Assembly: GCA_028564925.1 (NCBI GenBank) | Contig: CM053030.1 | Span: forward strand, 269,602,199 to 269,666,198 | Length of the DNA: 64,000 nucleotides | Source of the DNA: Lithobates sylvaticus | Taxonomy: Eukaryota > Chordata > Amphibia > Anura > Ranidae | Direction of reading: 5' to 3' | Shown: piece after piece, positions 32,982 to 43,900 of the stretch | How positions within the stretch are numbered: position 1 is the first letter of the stretch | How the letters are laid out: each line of letters begins with the position of its first letter | Notes under the pieces: model-generated | Told to the model about the DNA's origin: nothing | Seen by the model: only the letters and a program-made list of their open reading frames with translations | Database searches by the model: none | Translations under genes and position numbers: made by a program

Positions 32982-35849
32982 TAGGGATGAGCTTCGAGTT
33001 CGAGTCAAACTCATGTTCGACTTGAACATTGCCTGTTCGCCTGTTCAGCGAACAGCGAACAATTTGGGGTGTTCGCGGCAAATTCGAAAAGACGCGAGCA
33101 CACTGTAAAAGTCTATGGGAGAAATCTTAAGTGCTAATTTTAAAAGCCTATATGCAAGTTATTGTCATAAAAAGTGTTTGGGGACCTGGGTCCTGCCCCA
33201 GGGGACATGTATCAATGCAAACATTTTTTTTAAAAACTGCAGTTTTTTCAGGAGCAGTGATTTTAATAATGCTTAAAGTGAAACAATAAAAGTGTAATAT
33301 TCCTTTAAATGTCGTACCTGGGGGGTGTCTATAGTATGCCTGTGAAGGGGCGCATGTTTCCCGTGCTTAGAACTGTCCCTGCACAAAGTGTCATTTTTGC
33401 AGGAAAAAAAGCTATTTAAAATCACTCGGAGCTAATGAATTGCCGGCTCCCTTAACACAGAGAACAGTCATTCTGTCACAAAAACCGCTATTCCAGACAG
33501 CCGGGTGGTGCGCGCCGGCGCGCGCCGGCGCGCGCTAGTGCACGCACTCCTGTGCGCGTTCCTGCGGGTGCGGGTTTGCGTGCGCGCGCACGTGCACGCG
33601 TCCGGGCGCGCGCGCGCAGTAATTGGAACACACCTGTGTGTGCTGTTGGCGCCAGTCAGCCTACTTAATCAGGCAGCACCTGTTGGCCAGTGCTGCCTGA
33701 TCTTCAGCTCTCCAGAGACCTTGTTCCTGTGTTTGTAACCTGCTAAAACCTTGTTTGATCCTGTGACCCGGCTTGCCCTTTGGAATTCCTTGATCTCCGC
33801 CTGCCTGACGACCTCTGCCTGATTGACCATTCTTATGCTTGTCCCTTTTGTGCCTCGCCATCGGAACACCGACAGACCTTGAAGGTATCTAGATTATCTT
33901 GATTCCTATTGAGAGACTTGTGCCTGCTTCCTATTCCACGCCTCCCTCCATCTGTGTATCCCGCATACCTGCACCCCATCTTGTCCCCAGTGGGGCTTAT
34001 ACCTGGACTTACCACATCTTCTGGATATCCTGCATACCCTTACTCACATCACCCACCTGTGGAATCTCCACCTGTGTATCCCGCATACCTGCACTCCACC
34101 CGGTCTCCAGTGGACTCTCCTCACCACATCCGGACACCCTGCACCAGGCTCTCTTACCCTTCCTCACTCTCGTGCCTCCTGTACCCATCTCCAGGGGCCG
34201 ATAGTGAGATCCGTACGGGAGACCTCCCCTCTGCCCAAGTGGACTCACCAGTCAGGTACGTACCAGCCTGATACATTCATTGAAAGTCATTGATAAAAAA
34301 AAAAAGTCATTGATAAAAAAAAAAAAAAAGCGTGGGGATTCCCCCAAATTCAATTACCAGGCCCTTCAGGTCTGCTATAGATATTAAGGGGAACCCCGCT
34401 TCAAATTTAAAAAAAAATGACGTAGGGGTCCCCCTAAATATCCATACCAGACCCTCCAAGTCTGGGATGGATTTTAAGGGGAACCCCGGCCAAAAAAAAA
34501 AAATGGCGTGGGGTCCCCCTCAAAATCCATACCAGACCCTTATCCAGCACGCAACCTGGCAGGCCGCAGGAAAAGAGGGGGGGCGAGAGTGCCCCCCTCC
34601 CTCCTGAACCGTACCAGGCCACATGCCCTCAACATTGGGAGGGTGCTTTGGGGGTCTGTGACCCCTCAAAGCACCATGTCCCCATGTTGATGGGGACAAG
34701 GGCTTCGTCCCCACAACCCTGGCCATTGGTTGTGGGGGTCTGTGGGCGGGGGGCTTATCAGAATCTGGAAGACCCCTTTAACAAGGGGACCCCCAGATCC
34801 TGCCCCCCCCCGTGTGAAATGGTATGTGTCACCAGGTGGCCCGCCCTCGTTATAAAAGAGCTGTCAGAAGCAGCAAAGCCTCACACAGCGGGAGCCTCCC
34901 ATTGCGCGGAGCAGCCCAAGAAGAGACGCCGACCAGAGCAAGAAGAAGCGGATTGGAGGAAGAAGAAGATGGAAGAAGATGGTAGAAGATGGAAGAAGAA
35001 GATGAAGAAACCGAAGGATGAAGAAAGGAAGACCAGAAGAAAGAAGATTTTAATAAAGGAATTGTCAAAACCGTCTCCTGTCATTTTTAACATTTTTGTC
35101 ACTTTTTTGGTGAGGGTGCGTGCTCGGATAAGGGTCTGGTATGGATTTTGAGGGGACCCCACGCCATTTTTTTTTGGGCCGGGGTTCCCCTTAAAATCCA
35201 TCCCAGACCTGAAGGGTTTGGTATGGATATTTAGGGGGGCCCCTACATTTGAAGCGGGGTTCCCCTTAATATCCATAGCAGACCTGAAGGGCCTGGTAAT
35301 TGAATTTGGTGGAAACCCCACGCTTTTTTTTTTTTTTTTTTTTTTTTTTATCAATTACTTTTTTTTTTATCAATGACTTTCAATGAATGACTGTTCTCTG
35401 TATTATGGGAGATGGCAATTCATTAGTCACGAGTGATTTTAAATAGCTTTTTTTCCTGCAAAAATTACACTTTTTGCAGGGACAGTTCTAAGCACGGGAA
35501 ACATGCGCCCCTTCACAGGCATAGTATAGACACCCCCCAGGTACGAAATTTAAAGGAATATTACACTTTTATTGTTTTACTTTAAGCATTATTAAAATCC
35601 CTGCTCCTGAAAAAACGTCAGTTTTTAAAAAAAAAATAATTGCATTGATACATGTCCCCTGGGGCAGGACCCAGGTCCCCAAACACTTTTTATGACAATA
35701 ACATGCATATTAGCCTTTAAAATTAGCACTTTTGATTTTGAATGTTCGAGTCCCATAGACTTTAATAGGGTTCTAAAGTTCGCACAAGCTTTAGGTCTGT
35801 TCACAGGTTCTAGTTTGAACCGAACAGGGGGGTGTTCGGCTCATCCCTA
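32982..35849. mobile_element. hAT-type fold-back element in the Harbinger
   Basis: The 8-bp duplication CTGGGGAC lies at 32974-32981 and 35850-35857, and the termini TAGGGATGAGC/GCTCATCCCTA follow, both as in hAT elements. The arms are long inverted repeats of about 700 bp: TTGTCATAAAAAGTGTTTGG, GGGGGGTGTCTATAGTATG and GGGGAACCCCG-type blocks appear inverted on the right. The left arm is split by a solo LTR (33474-34273). The 550-bp loop (about 34560-35110) holds GGGGACAAGGGCTTCGTCC-like hairpins and a Lys/Glu-rich open stretch with no known domain. No transposase is present, so it is non-autonomous. Confidence 0.8.
33474..34273 (+). mobile_element. Solo LTR, Gypsy-like
   Basis: CATTC at 33469-33473 and 34274-34278 flanks an 800-bp unit starting TGTCACAAAAACCGC. 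It carries a CG-rich alternating tract near 33508-33622, then pyrimidine-rich text including CTGTGACCCGGCTTGCC. A similar string (TGTGACCCGGCTTGCCTGACC) is found in the Gypsy LTRs at 55.4 and 58.1 kb, so a related Gypsy lineage is likely. No internal region remains, as expected after LTR-LTR recombination. Confidence 0.72.
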
Positions 35850-36060
35850 CTGGGGACATATATGTCATCTGCTGCTGTTCCTGATCTCTTGTAGTCCTGG
35901 ACCGGATTCTACTCACTATTATATGGACTCCTCATGTTACCAATTTTGAGTGTAAAATAATTGATGTGTGCCTGGGGGTACAAAGGCTTTGCAAATTTCA
36001 CCGACAACAAGCTCCGATTGCACATTTGCCGTCGGAAAGTCTGACCGTGTGTACGTGGCA

Positions 36061-36515
36061 TTATAAGCTAATGGTTGCTTGAGGAGCACTGCCTTTTAGA
36101 GATGATACAGGAATAGCTATGTTGCCTAAGCTCCCAGGAGGTTGCTGCATATTTTCCATCTGGCTGTGGGAGCAAAGTTTCAAATAGTTGCCTGAAATGG
36201 ATGGAGAACCTTTAATAATGCTGCCATGTATGAGAAACTTGCATTTCTCTCCTCTGCTTCCTTTCCTTACACTGTGCCTACTCTTACCCTGGCAAGCAGT
36301 GTTAGGGTTAATTTTGCTCAGTTCCTGGACAATCAGTGAGAAATTCTTTCAGAGCTCTGGAAGCATTCAATGCACACCAGAGGGTTGTTTCAATGAATGC
36401 TTAGTTTTAATGGTAAGGGTTGTACCTTTATACAAAATAGAGACAAAGAAGATTGCACAACTTAAAGAGAAAGGGGGAGGAAGGACAACGTTCATCACAT
36501 GACACATAACATCTT
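36061..36515. other. Non-coding stretch, nothing recognised
   Basis: Flank of the Harbinger insertion. Only short frames are present. Confidence 0.45.
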
Positions 36516-36933
36516 AAGCCCCATACACACGGTCGGAAAATCCGACCACAAAATCCATCGGATTTGGTCCGACGGATTTAGTCCAACACTGGTGTTGCAT
36601 ACACACGGTCGGACAAAGTTGTCGGAAAATCCGATCATTCTGAACGTTTGTTGCCTACGACGGGACTACGTAGAGGCTAGTAGCCAATAGCTTGGGTCTT
36701 GTAATGTGATCTGAGCGTGCGTGGCACTTTGTCCGTCGGAATTCACTACACACGATCGGAATTGGTGTGATCGGATTTTGTTGTCGGAAAATTTTTAGAG
36801 CAGGAGATACAACTTTGTCCGTCGGACAATCCGATGGAAAATGTCCGATGGTGCCTACACACGGTCGGAATTTCCGACAACATTGTCCGATAGGACAGAA
36901 TCCATCGGAAAATCCGACCGTGTGTATGGGGCT
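36516..36933. mobile_element. Harbinger-like MITE
   Basis: It begins AGCCCCATACACACGGTCGG and ends CCGTGTGTATGGGGCT, with TTA at 36513-36515 and 36934-36936. The internal GTTGTCGGAAAATCCGA and TACACACGGTCGG copies make subterminal repeats. It is a close relative of the MITE at 54020-54445. Confidence 0.87.
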
Positions 36934-37785
36934 TTAGACATAATTTAAAACTACTAATGCTGACTAGGTTGATTTTGTCTGAAAACTTAATTTCAAAACC
37001 AGTTCTTACTAGACCTTATCTATTCTGTGACCATTGCGACAAACAAGACCCTGTCTGTCAGCTATTTTTAAATGTCTCAGTCTTGTTAACTCTTTCTCAC
37101 CCTTCAAGCAGGATTCTGTCTCTGACATTACTAAACGATGCAAAGGGTGCTATTCAACATGGTCTGGCTTACTCAAGATGTCTGCCTGGAGCCCATAATA
37201 GGGGACAACTTAATCCTTAATGGGCACATGTCAAACTGAATAAAGTTTGCCAGAGCCTTCAGGTCAGAGAGCATACTGCAGCATCACATCTGCCTACACT
37301 TCTTCCCCTCTTAAAAGAGAAGTATAAGATAATAAAAAAAAAAACAACCTATGTGGCTGCAGCATTTATAAGGGTGTTGCAGCTGTCCCCTGCTGGCTCT
37401 AATACAGAGAACTGAACAATCACATGACTGCTGATCACTCAGTTCTTGATCTTCAGCGAGCAGCGAGTAATGACTTATAATACAATAGTGCAGTGCAACA
37501 CTTAACTACTAATATTGCCAATCCAGCTCAAAAATAGCAAATATATCAATTATCACAATCTCTAAAAAATTTTAAAAATTCCATATAGTGCAAGGAAAAA
37601 TTTCATATTAATTAAATAGTCCAGTGTTCATAAAAATGAAGAGAAAAAACATGTGATTTCGCTATTTATTCATGATTCTGTGCATCTTCACCACCAGGTG
37701 AAAAACCTGCTTACCTTAATTATATAAACAACAACAGACTTTTCTCATGATTCCCAATGTTGCTGCACCTTAGAAAATACCACTT
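36934..37785. other. Non-coding stretch with one dispersed repeat copy
   Basis: 37312-37482 is a copy of the repeat at 19437. The rest shows only short frames. An AT-rich part at 37490-37740 may be another dispersed repeat with unclear ends. Confidence 0.45.
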
Positions 37786-38080
37786 ATGTCGCGTACACAC
37801 AATCAGAAAAATTAGAGCTTTTGGTTGGAAAATGCGACCGTGTGTATGCTCCATCGGACTTTTGCTGGCTGAATTCCCGCCAGCAAAAGATTGAGAGCAG
37901 GTTCTCTATTTTTCGGTCAGAAAAAGTTCCTATCAGAAAATGCGTTCGTGTGTATGCAACTCCGACGTGCAAAAAAATCACTCGTGCTCAGATATAAGTA
38001 CGAGATGGAAGCGCTCGGTCTGGTAAAACTACCGCTCGTAATGGACATAGCACATTCGTCAGGCTGAATATTTTTTAATA
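37786..38080. repeat. Partial Harbinger-like MITE
   Basis: TGTCGCGTACACACAATCAG opens it, and several CGACCGTGTGTATGC/TCGTGTGTATGCAAC copies and a GCTGGCTGAATTCCCGCCAGC hairpin follow. No matching right end is found before the TTAA element at 38083, so it appears truncated by that insertion or diverged. Confidence 0.55.
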
Positions 38081-38639
38081 GTTTAACCACTTCCCGACCG
38101 CCCCATGTAGATATACGTCAGCAGAATGGCACGTACAGGCAAAATCACGTACCTGTACGTGACATTCTTCCGGCGGGTGGGGTGTCTGATCGGAACCCCC
38201 TCCGCCGGCGGGGACGGTCGGGATCGCTTCAGGAGCGATCCGGCACGAGGGGACGGCCAGTGGTTTCTGGCCACCCCCTTGCGATCGCTCCTGGCGAATC
38301 AGATGCTTCCCCTGGCTGTGTCATTCAAAACACAGGCAGAGGAAGTGATGTCACACTCGGCGCGTCGGTCAGAAAGACCGGAACGCCGAGGAGTGAACAT
38401 GTACAGGTTAGTGCACCAACAGTACACCGACACCAGTACACATAGGCACACAAATAACCCCCCTGTCACCCCCAGATCACCCCCAGATCACCCCCCAGAT
38501 CACCCCCTGCCCCCCCCAGTCACAGTGTCACTAATTGCAGTGATCATTTATTTACTGATCACTGCATTTAGTGTCAGTGTGACTGTAATAACTGTCAGGG
38601 CAGTTAGTTTTAGGTCCAAGGTAGCCCCCTACCCCCCTA

Positions 38640-39770
38640 ATAAAGGTTTAACCCCTTGATTGCCCCCCAGGTAACCCTTTAACCCCCTTTTGCCAGTGTC
38701 ACTAAGCAATCGTTTTTCTGATCGCTGCATTAGTGTCACTGGTGCCGCTAGGTAGCCAGTTTTTTTTAGGTTAACCGCCATGTTTATATAGGTTCATAAA
38801 TAGGTTTATAGGTCAGGTACCCCCATATTACAACCTAAATAAAGGTTTTAACCCCCTGATTGCCCCTAGAGTTAACCCTTTCACCAGTGATCACCGTATA
38901 AGTGTCACTGGTGACGCTGGTTAGCCAGTTAGTTATTTCATTATTTAGGTTCCCCGTCAGGTTTTTATATAGCATCAGGTACCCCCATATATTACCTAAT
39001 AAAGGTTTTAACCCCCTGATTGCCCCTAGTTAACCCTTTCACCCCCCTTTGCCAGTGTCACTAAGCGATCGTTTTTCTGATCGCTGCATTAGTGTCACTG
39101 GTGCCGCTAGGTAGCCAGTTTTTTTTTAGGTTAACCGCCAGGTTTATATAGGTTCATAAATAGGTTTATAGGTCAGGTACCCCCATATTACAACCTAAAT
39201 AAAGGTTTTAATCCCCTGATTGCCCCTAGAGTTAACCCTTTCACCAGTGATCACCGTATAAGTGTCACTGGTGACGCTGGTTAGCCAGTTAGTTATTTCG
39301 TTATTTAGGTTCCCCGACAGGTTTTTATATAGCGTCAGGTACCCCCATATATTACCTAATAAAGGTTTTAACCCCCTGATTGCCCCTAGTTAACCCTTTC
39401 ACCCCCTTTTTCCAGTGTCACTAAGCGATCGTTTTTTTCTGATCGCTGCATTAGTGTCACTGGTGCCTCTAGGTAGCCAGTTTTTTTTTTAGGTTAACCG
39501 CCAGGTTTATATAGGTTTATAAATAGGTTTATAGGTCAGGTACCCCCATATTACAACCTAAATAAAGGTTTTAACCCCTTGATTGCCCCTAGAGTTAACT
39601 CTTTCACCAGTGATCACCGTATAAGTGTCACTGGTGACGCTGGTTAGCCAGTTAGTTATTTAGTTATTTAGGTTCCCCGTCAGGTTTTTATATAGCGTCA
39701 GGTACCCCCATATATTACCTAATAAAGGTTTTAACCCCCTGATTGCCCCTAGTTAACCCTTTCACCAGTG
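38640..39770. repeat. 360-bp tandem repeat, about three copies
   Basis: Landmarks such as GATCGCTGCATTAGTGTCAC recur at 360-bp steps near 38722, 39082 and 39444. The unit has two sub-halves, each with AATAAAGGTTTTAACCCCC and GATTGCCCCTAG. It lies inside the TTAA-family element and makes short frames only. Confidence 0.88.
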
Positions 39771-40397
39771 ATCACCGTATAACTGTTACGGGTGACGCTG
39801 GTTAGATAGTTTGTTTTTTATACTGTCAGGGCACCCGCCATTTATTACCCAATAACGGTTTAACCCCCTGATCGCCCGGGGGTGATATCAATTAGGTTTT
39901 AGGGTCAAATAAGGTCTGCGTCGCCCCAGGTTAGTGCCAGTACCGCAAACACCCACGCGCAAAGCATACACCTCCCTTAGTGGTATAGTATCTGAACAGA
40001 TCAATATCTGATCTGATCAGATCTATACTAGCGTCCCAGCAGTTTAGGGTTCCAAAAAACGCATTGTTAGCGGCATCAGCCCAGATACCTGTTAGCACCT
40101 GCGTTTTCCCCCTCCGCCCAGCCCAGCCCACCCAAGTGCAGTATCGATCGATCACTGTCACTTACAAAACACTAAGCACACATAACTGCAGCGTTCGCAG
40201 AGTCAGGCCTGATCCCTGCGATCGATAATATTTTTTTTGTGGTAGCGTTTTGATTCAGTCGCTAACAGTCAGGAGCTTTTTTACCTGTAAATCTCAAAAA
40301 AATAAAAAAAATAGTTGTCGTTTTATTGTTCTCTCTCTCTCTCCCTATTTTCTGTTGCTCTTTTTTTACTCCATTCTTTTTTTTTTCAAATATAATC

Positions 40398-40403
40398 TTT
40401 ATT
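40398..40403 (-). terminator. L1 polyadenylation signal, copy 1
   Basis: AATAAA on the minus strand, about 20 bp before the poly-A tail, which is the T-run at 40378-40386 on the plus strand. Confidence 0.75.
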
Positions 40404-40659
40404 AGCACCCCACACGTGCGAGATCAGGTTGATACAATACATTTCCAAGATAAAACAACATACAAATCACAACTAAAATCTTATTCTTCTCATATATAAA
40501 GGTACAGAACAGCGAGGTCGCTTAAAAAGCTACTCGCCTACCGCCCTGTTATTTCCTAATTCAACATATGGAGAGAAGAGAAGGAGGAAAAAAAAAAAAA
40601 AACAAAACCAAAAGAATAAGTTCAAGTACCAAACCCAACCTCGCTCGTTTCCCTTTTTC

Positions 40660-40671
40660 TTATTTAACCAA

Positions 40672-40720
<49 letters not shown>

Positions 40721-40769
40721 ACACTAAAATAAAATAAACTAAATAGACAACATCAACACACAGACCACA

Positions 40770-40803
<34 letters not shown>
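40660..40803. repeat. Poly-A tracts in L1 3' UTR, copy 1
   Basis: Two long A-runs (about 40673-40719 and 40770-40803, plus strand) separated by A-rich text. They are poly-T in L1 sense and lie between ORF2 and the 3' end. Their lengths differ from copy 2. Confidence 0.85.
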
Positions 40804-40808
<5 letters not shown>

Positions 40809-40926
40809 TTAAATAAATAAATAAATTAAACCCCCCTCCCAAGAGAAAAAAGGAGGGGGAGAAATTAGGTGTCACTGGTTCTGGACAGCCCTAAACCGTA
40901 GGGCACAGCACTCTTTTATAACTCTC

Positions 40927-43900
40927 CTATCTAAGGAGGGCTATCCCCTCCTCGGATACAATGAACTGTTTCCAGGCATTCCAAGTCAAGGAGTGTTTGT
41001 CCCGTTCATGTTTCTCCACTGCTAACAAGTCCTCCATTCCACAGATATCTACTACCTTACGCAGCCAATCGGCCACTGTTGGCGGTATTTGTTTTTTCCA
41101 ATAGAGTGGGATGCAGGACTTTGCAGCGCAAAGAAGATGTCTTATAATAGTTTTTTGATAGCATTTAACCGGAATATTCGAGACCTGGAGTAAGAAAAAT
41201 GCCGGATCACCAGGAATCTTATACTCCGTGCATTTTTGAGTCACCTCTTGGACTGTCGTCCAGAAGTGATTCAATTTAGGACATGACCAGAATATATGAA
41301 GTAACGTACCTCTGTCTCCCTCACATCTCCAACAGCGATCTGTAGTCTCCGGGTAATATTGATGTAAAAGGTGTGGAGTGAGGTACCATCGTGTCAGTAA
41401 TTTATAGTTAAATTCCTGAGTTTTTGAACAAACTGAAGACTTCAAAGCCAGGGTTAGTATATTCTGGATTTGAGCCGGTGTGAATTTTCGTTGTAAATCC
41501 TGTTCCCATTTATCCAAGAACGGCGGATGTGGTAAGACTGCCGGGCAGTTCAGCATAGAATATGTTTTGGACAAAACCTGTGTTATAATGCCCTCCCCTA
41601 AGCAACATTCTTCAAATTTCGTCAAAGGGCGAATGTAGTTTCCTGGGTTAGGTATAGTGTCCAAAAAATGTCTTAACTGAAGTGCTGGCCAAAAGTTCAG
41701 TTTAAAAGGGCCTTCCTCCCTCACTAATTCCTCAATTGAAGGCCATCTGCCATTTATAGAGAAATGAGATGCCTGAGTCATATCTGAAAAATATAAATGG
41801 CCAAACTTATGTAGGCACATACCCGGAGAGAACTGTGGGTTCCCCAAAATAGGGAACAAAGGAGAGTCCACAGAAGAAATGGAGGGTCTTTTAATAGCTA
41901 CGGAGCCTATCCGAAGCGTCGTACCTATTAAAGGATGGCTTTTCAACAATGGCTGGAGATGTTCATAGCACCACGGGGCCCTTGATAAAGGAATGGGTGC
42001 TTGAGCTTGTTCTATCTGGGTCCATAGTTTAAATTGACCGTGACGGCACCAATCAATGATTCTGCCTATGTGTATTGCCTGGTAGTACACTAAAATATTC
42101 GGAAGAGCCAAGCCACCATGTTGCCTGGGTAAGGTCATTAAATGAAAAGAAAGTCTTGGTTTCTTGTAGGCCCACACAAACTTAATAAAAAGCGAATTAA
42201 CTTGTTTAAAGTACGATAAAGGAAGTCTGATTGGTAGTGCTTGGAGTAAATAAAGAAATTTTGGTAAAATACACATTTTCAATAAGTTAATTCTACCAAA
42301 CCATGAGTGCAAGCCCTTATTCCAGGTCTCTAACAGCATACGGATCTTGGTTAAAAGCGGGGAGAAATTCAGTTCAAAAATACGTGACATATCCATAGGT
42401 ATATAAGTGCCTAGATACTGCAGGGCTGTCTCTGTCCATTTAAATTTAAAGCTAGATTTGAGTGTAGTTAGCACGCGAGGAGGTATCCCTATCCCCATAG
42501 CTTCTGATTTATGAAAGTTAATTTTCAGGTTAGAAAGTGCTCCATATATCTCAAACTCCCGTAATAAATTAGGGAGCGAGATGGCAGGATTTGTCAAGGA
42601 AAAAAGCATATCGTCCGCATAGGCTGATATTTTATATTGTTCTCCTCCCACCCTTATGCCTTGGATATCTGGGTTCAATCTGATTCTATTTAAGAATGGT
42701 TCCAGGGATAAGGTGAATAACAGGGGGGATAGCGGACATCCCTGTCTAGTACCGTTCTGTATAGAGAAAGAGTCAGAAAGGACCCCATTAACTTTGACCT
42801 GGGCCGTAGGTTTTGAATAAATTGCCCAAATCCATTGAATAATAGTGTCCCCTAGTCCCAGATGTCGAAGGACTGAGAACATATAGTGCCAATTCACTCG
42901 ATCAAATGCTTTTTCCGCATCTGTGCTAAGGAAAACGCAGGGGATAGAGGAAGTTCTGGCTACATGAAGCAAATTTAGGGCTTTGATCGTGTTATCCCTA
43001 GCTTCCCTAGTAGGGACAAAGCCTACTTGGTCCAAATGCACCAGATCTGGTAAGTGAGTTGCTAGGCGGTTCGCTAGGATTTTAGTAAACAATTTAAGAT
43101 CTGTATTCAACAGAGAGATTGGCCGATAGCTGCCACATAAGGTCGGGTCCTTACCTTCCTTCGGAATAACAGATATGTAAGCTTTTAAGGTATCGCTAGG
43201 AAGGGGTTTATCCTTGCCCAACTCGTTGAATAATTCTACCATATAGGGTCCTAGGCTAGGAAGCAAGGTTCTATAATACTGCAGGGTGAGTCCATCCGGA
43301 CCCGGTGCTTTTCCCAGTTTGGTAGAGTTCACCACTGATATCAATTCCTCCAAGCTTATCGGCTTGTCTAGTTCAACTTTGATTTCAGCCGTAATAGTGG
43401 GCATCTTAGCTGATTGTATAAATTCTTCTATCAACGACTGAGAGTTTGTCGCCGTTGATATGTTATAAAGGGACGCATAAAAATCCCGGAAAACTTCCGA
43501 GATCTTTGAAGGAAGAGTTGTCTTCTGGTCTTTTAAGGACATAATATATGGTATATATGATCTGAGTTTTTGTTCCTTGATCGACCTAGCTAATGTTTTC
43601 CCACACTTATTACCGTATGCATAACTGATTTTCCTGCATTTCTGTAGAGCCGCCTTAGCCCTATATTGTAGAAGATCATTAATTTGTACCCGTATCCCAG
43701 CCAAGTCCCGTTCTATATCAGGAGTGGGGGCGTGTTTATGTTTAGACTCTATATCTTGGAGTTTGGTCAGAAGCGAATTTAATTGCCTTTCTCTGTCTCT
43801 TTTAAGTCTAGAACCGTGTTTGATAAAAATACCTCGCATAACGGTCTTGTGAGCCTCCCATACCATGCCTGGGCTACTGTCCGGAGTTCTATTCGTCTGG

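Larger units (their letters stand above)
28263..36060. mobile_element. PIF/Harbinger element with three gene remnants and nested hAT
   Basis: TTA occurs at 28260-28262 and 36061-36063. The ends TGCAGCATACACACGATCG and the complement TGCCACGTACACACGGTCAG form a terminal inverted repeat; subterminal copies such as CATACACACGGTCGCAC (28352) follow. Inside lie a Harbinger transposase C-terminal frame (plus), a Myb/SANT-like gene (minus) and a MADF-like gene (plus). A 2.87-kb fold-back element accounts for much of the length, leaving about 4.9 kb of Harbinger. All three genes carry breaks, so the copy is not autonomous. PIF/Harbinger elements are known to pair a DDE transposase with a Myb-like protein. 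Confidence 0.78.

Noticed and set aside
38640-39770. Possible CRISPR-like or satellite array
   Set aside because: Three direct 360-bp units without spacers; an internal tandem repeat of a transposon in a eukaryotic genome.
39931-40161. 76-codon minus-strand frame repeated at 45133-45333
   Set aside because: Repeated only because the 5.2-kb block is duplicated; no domain.
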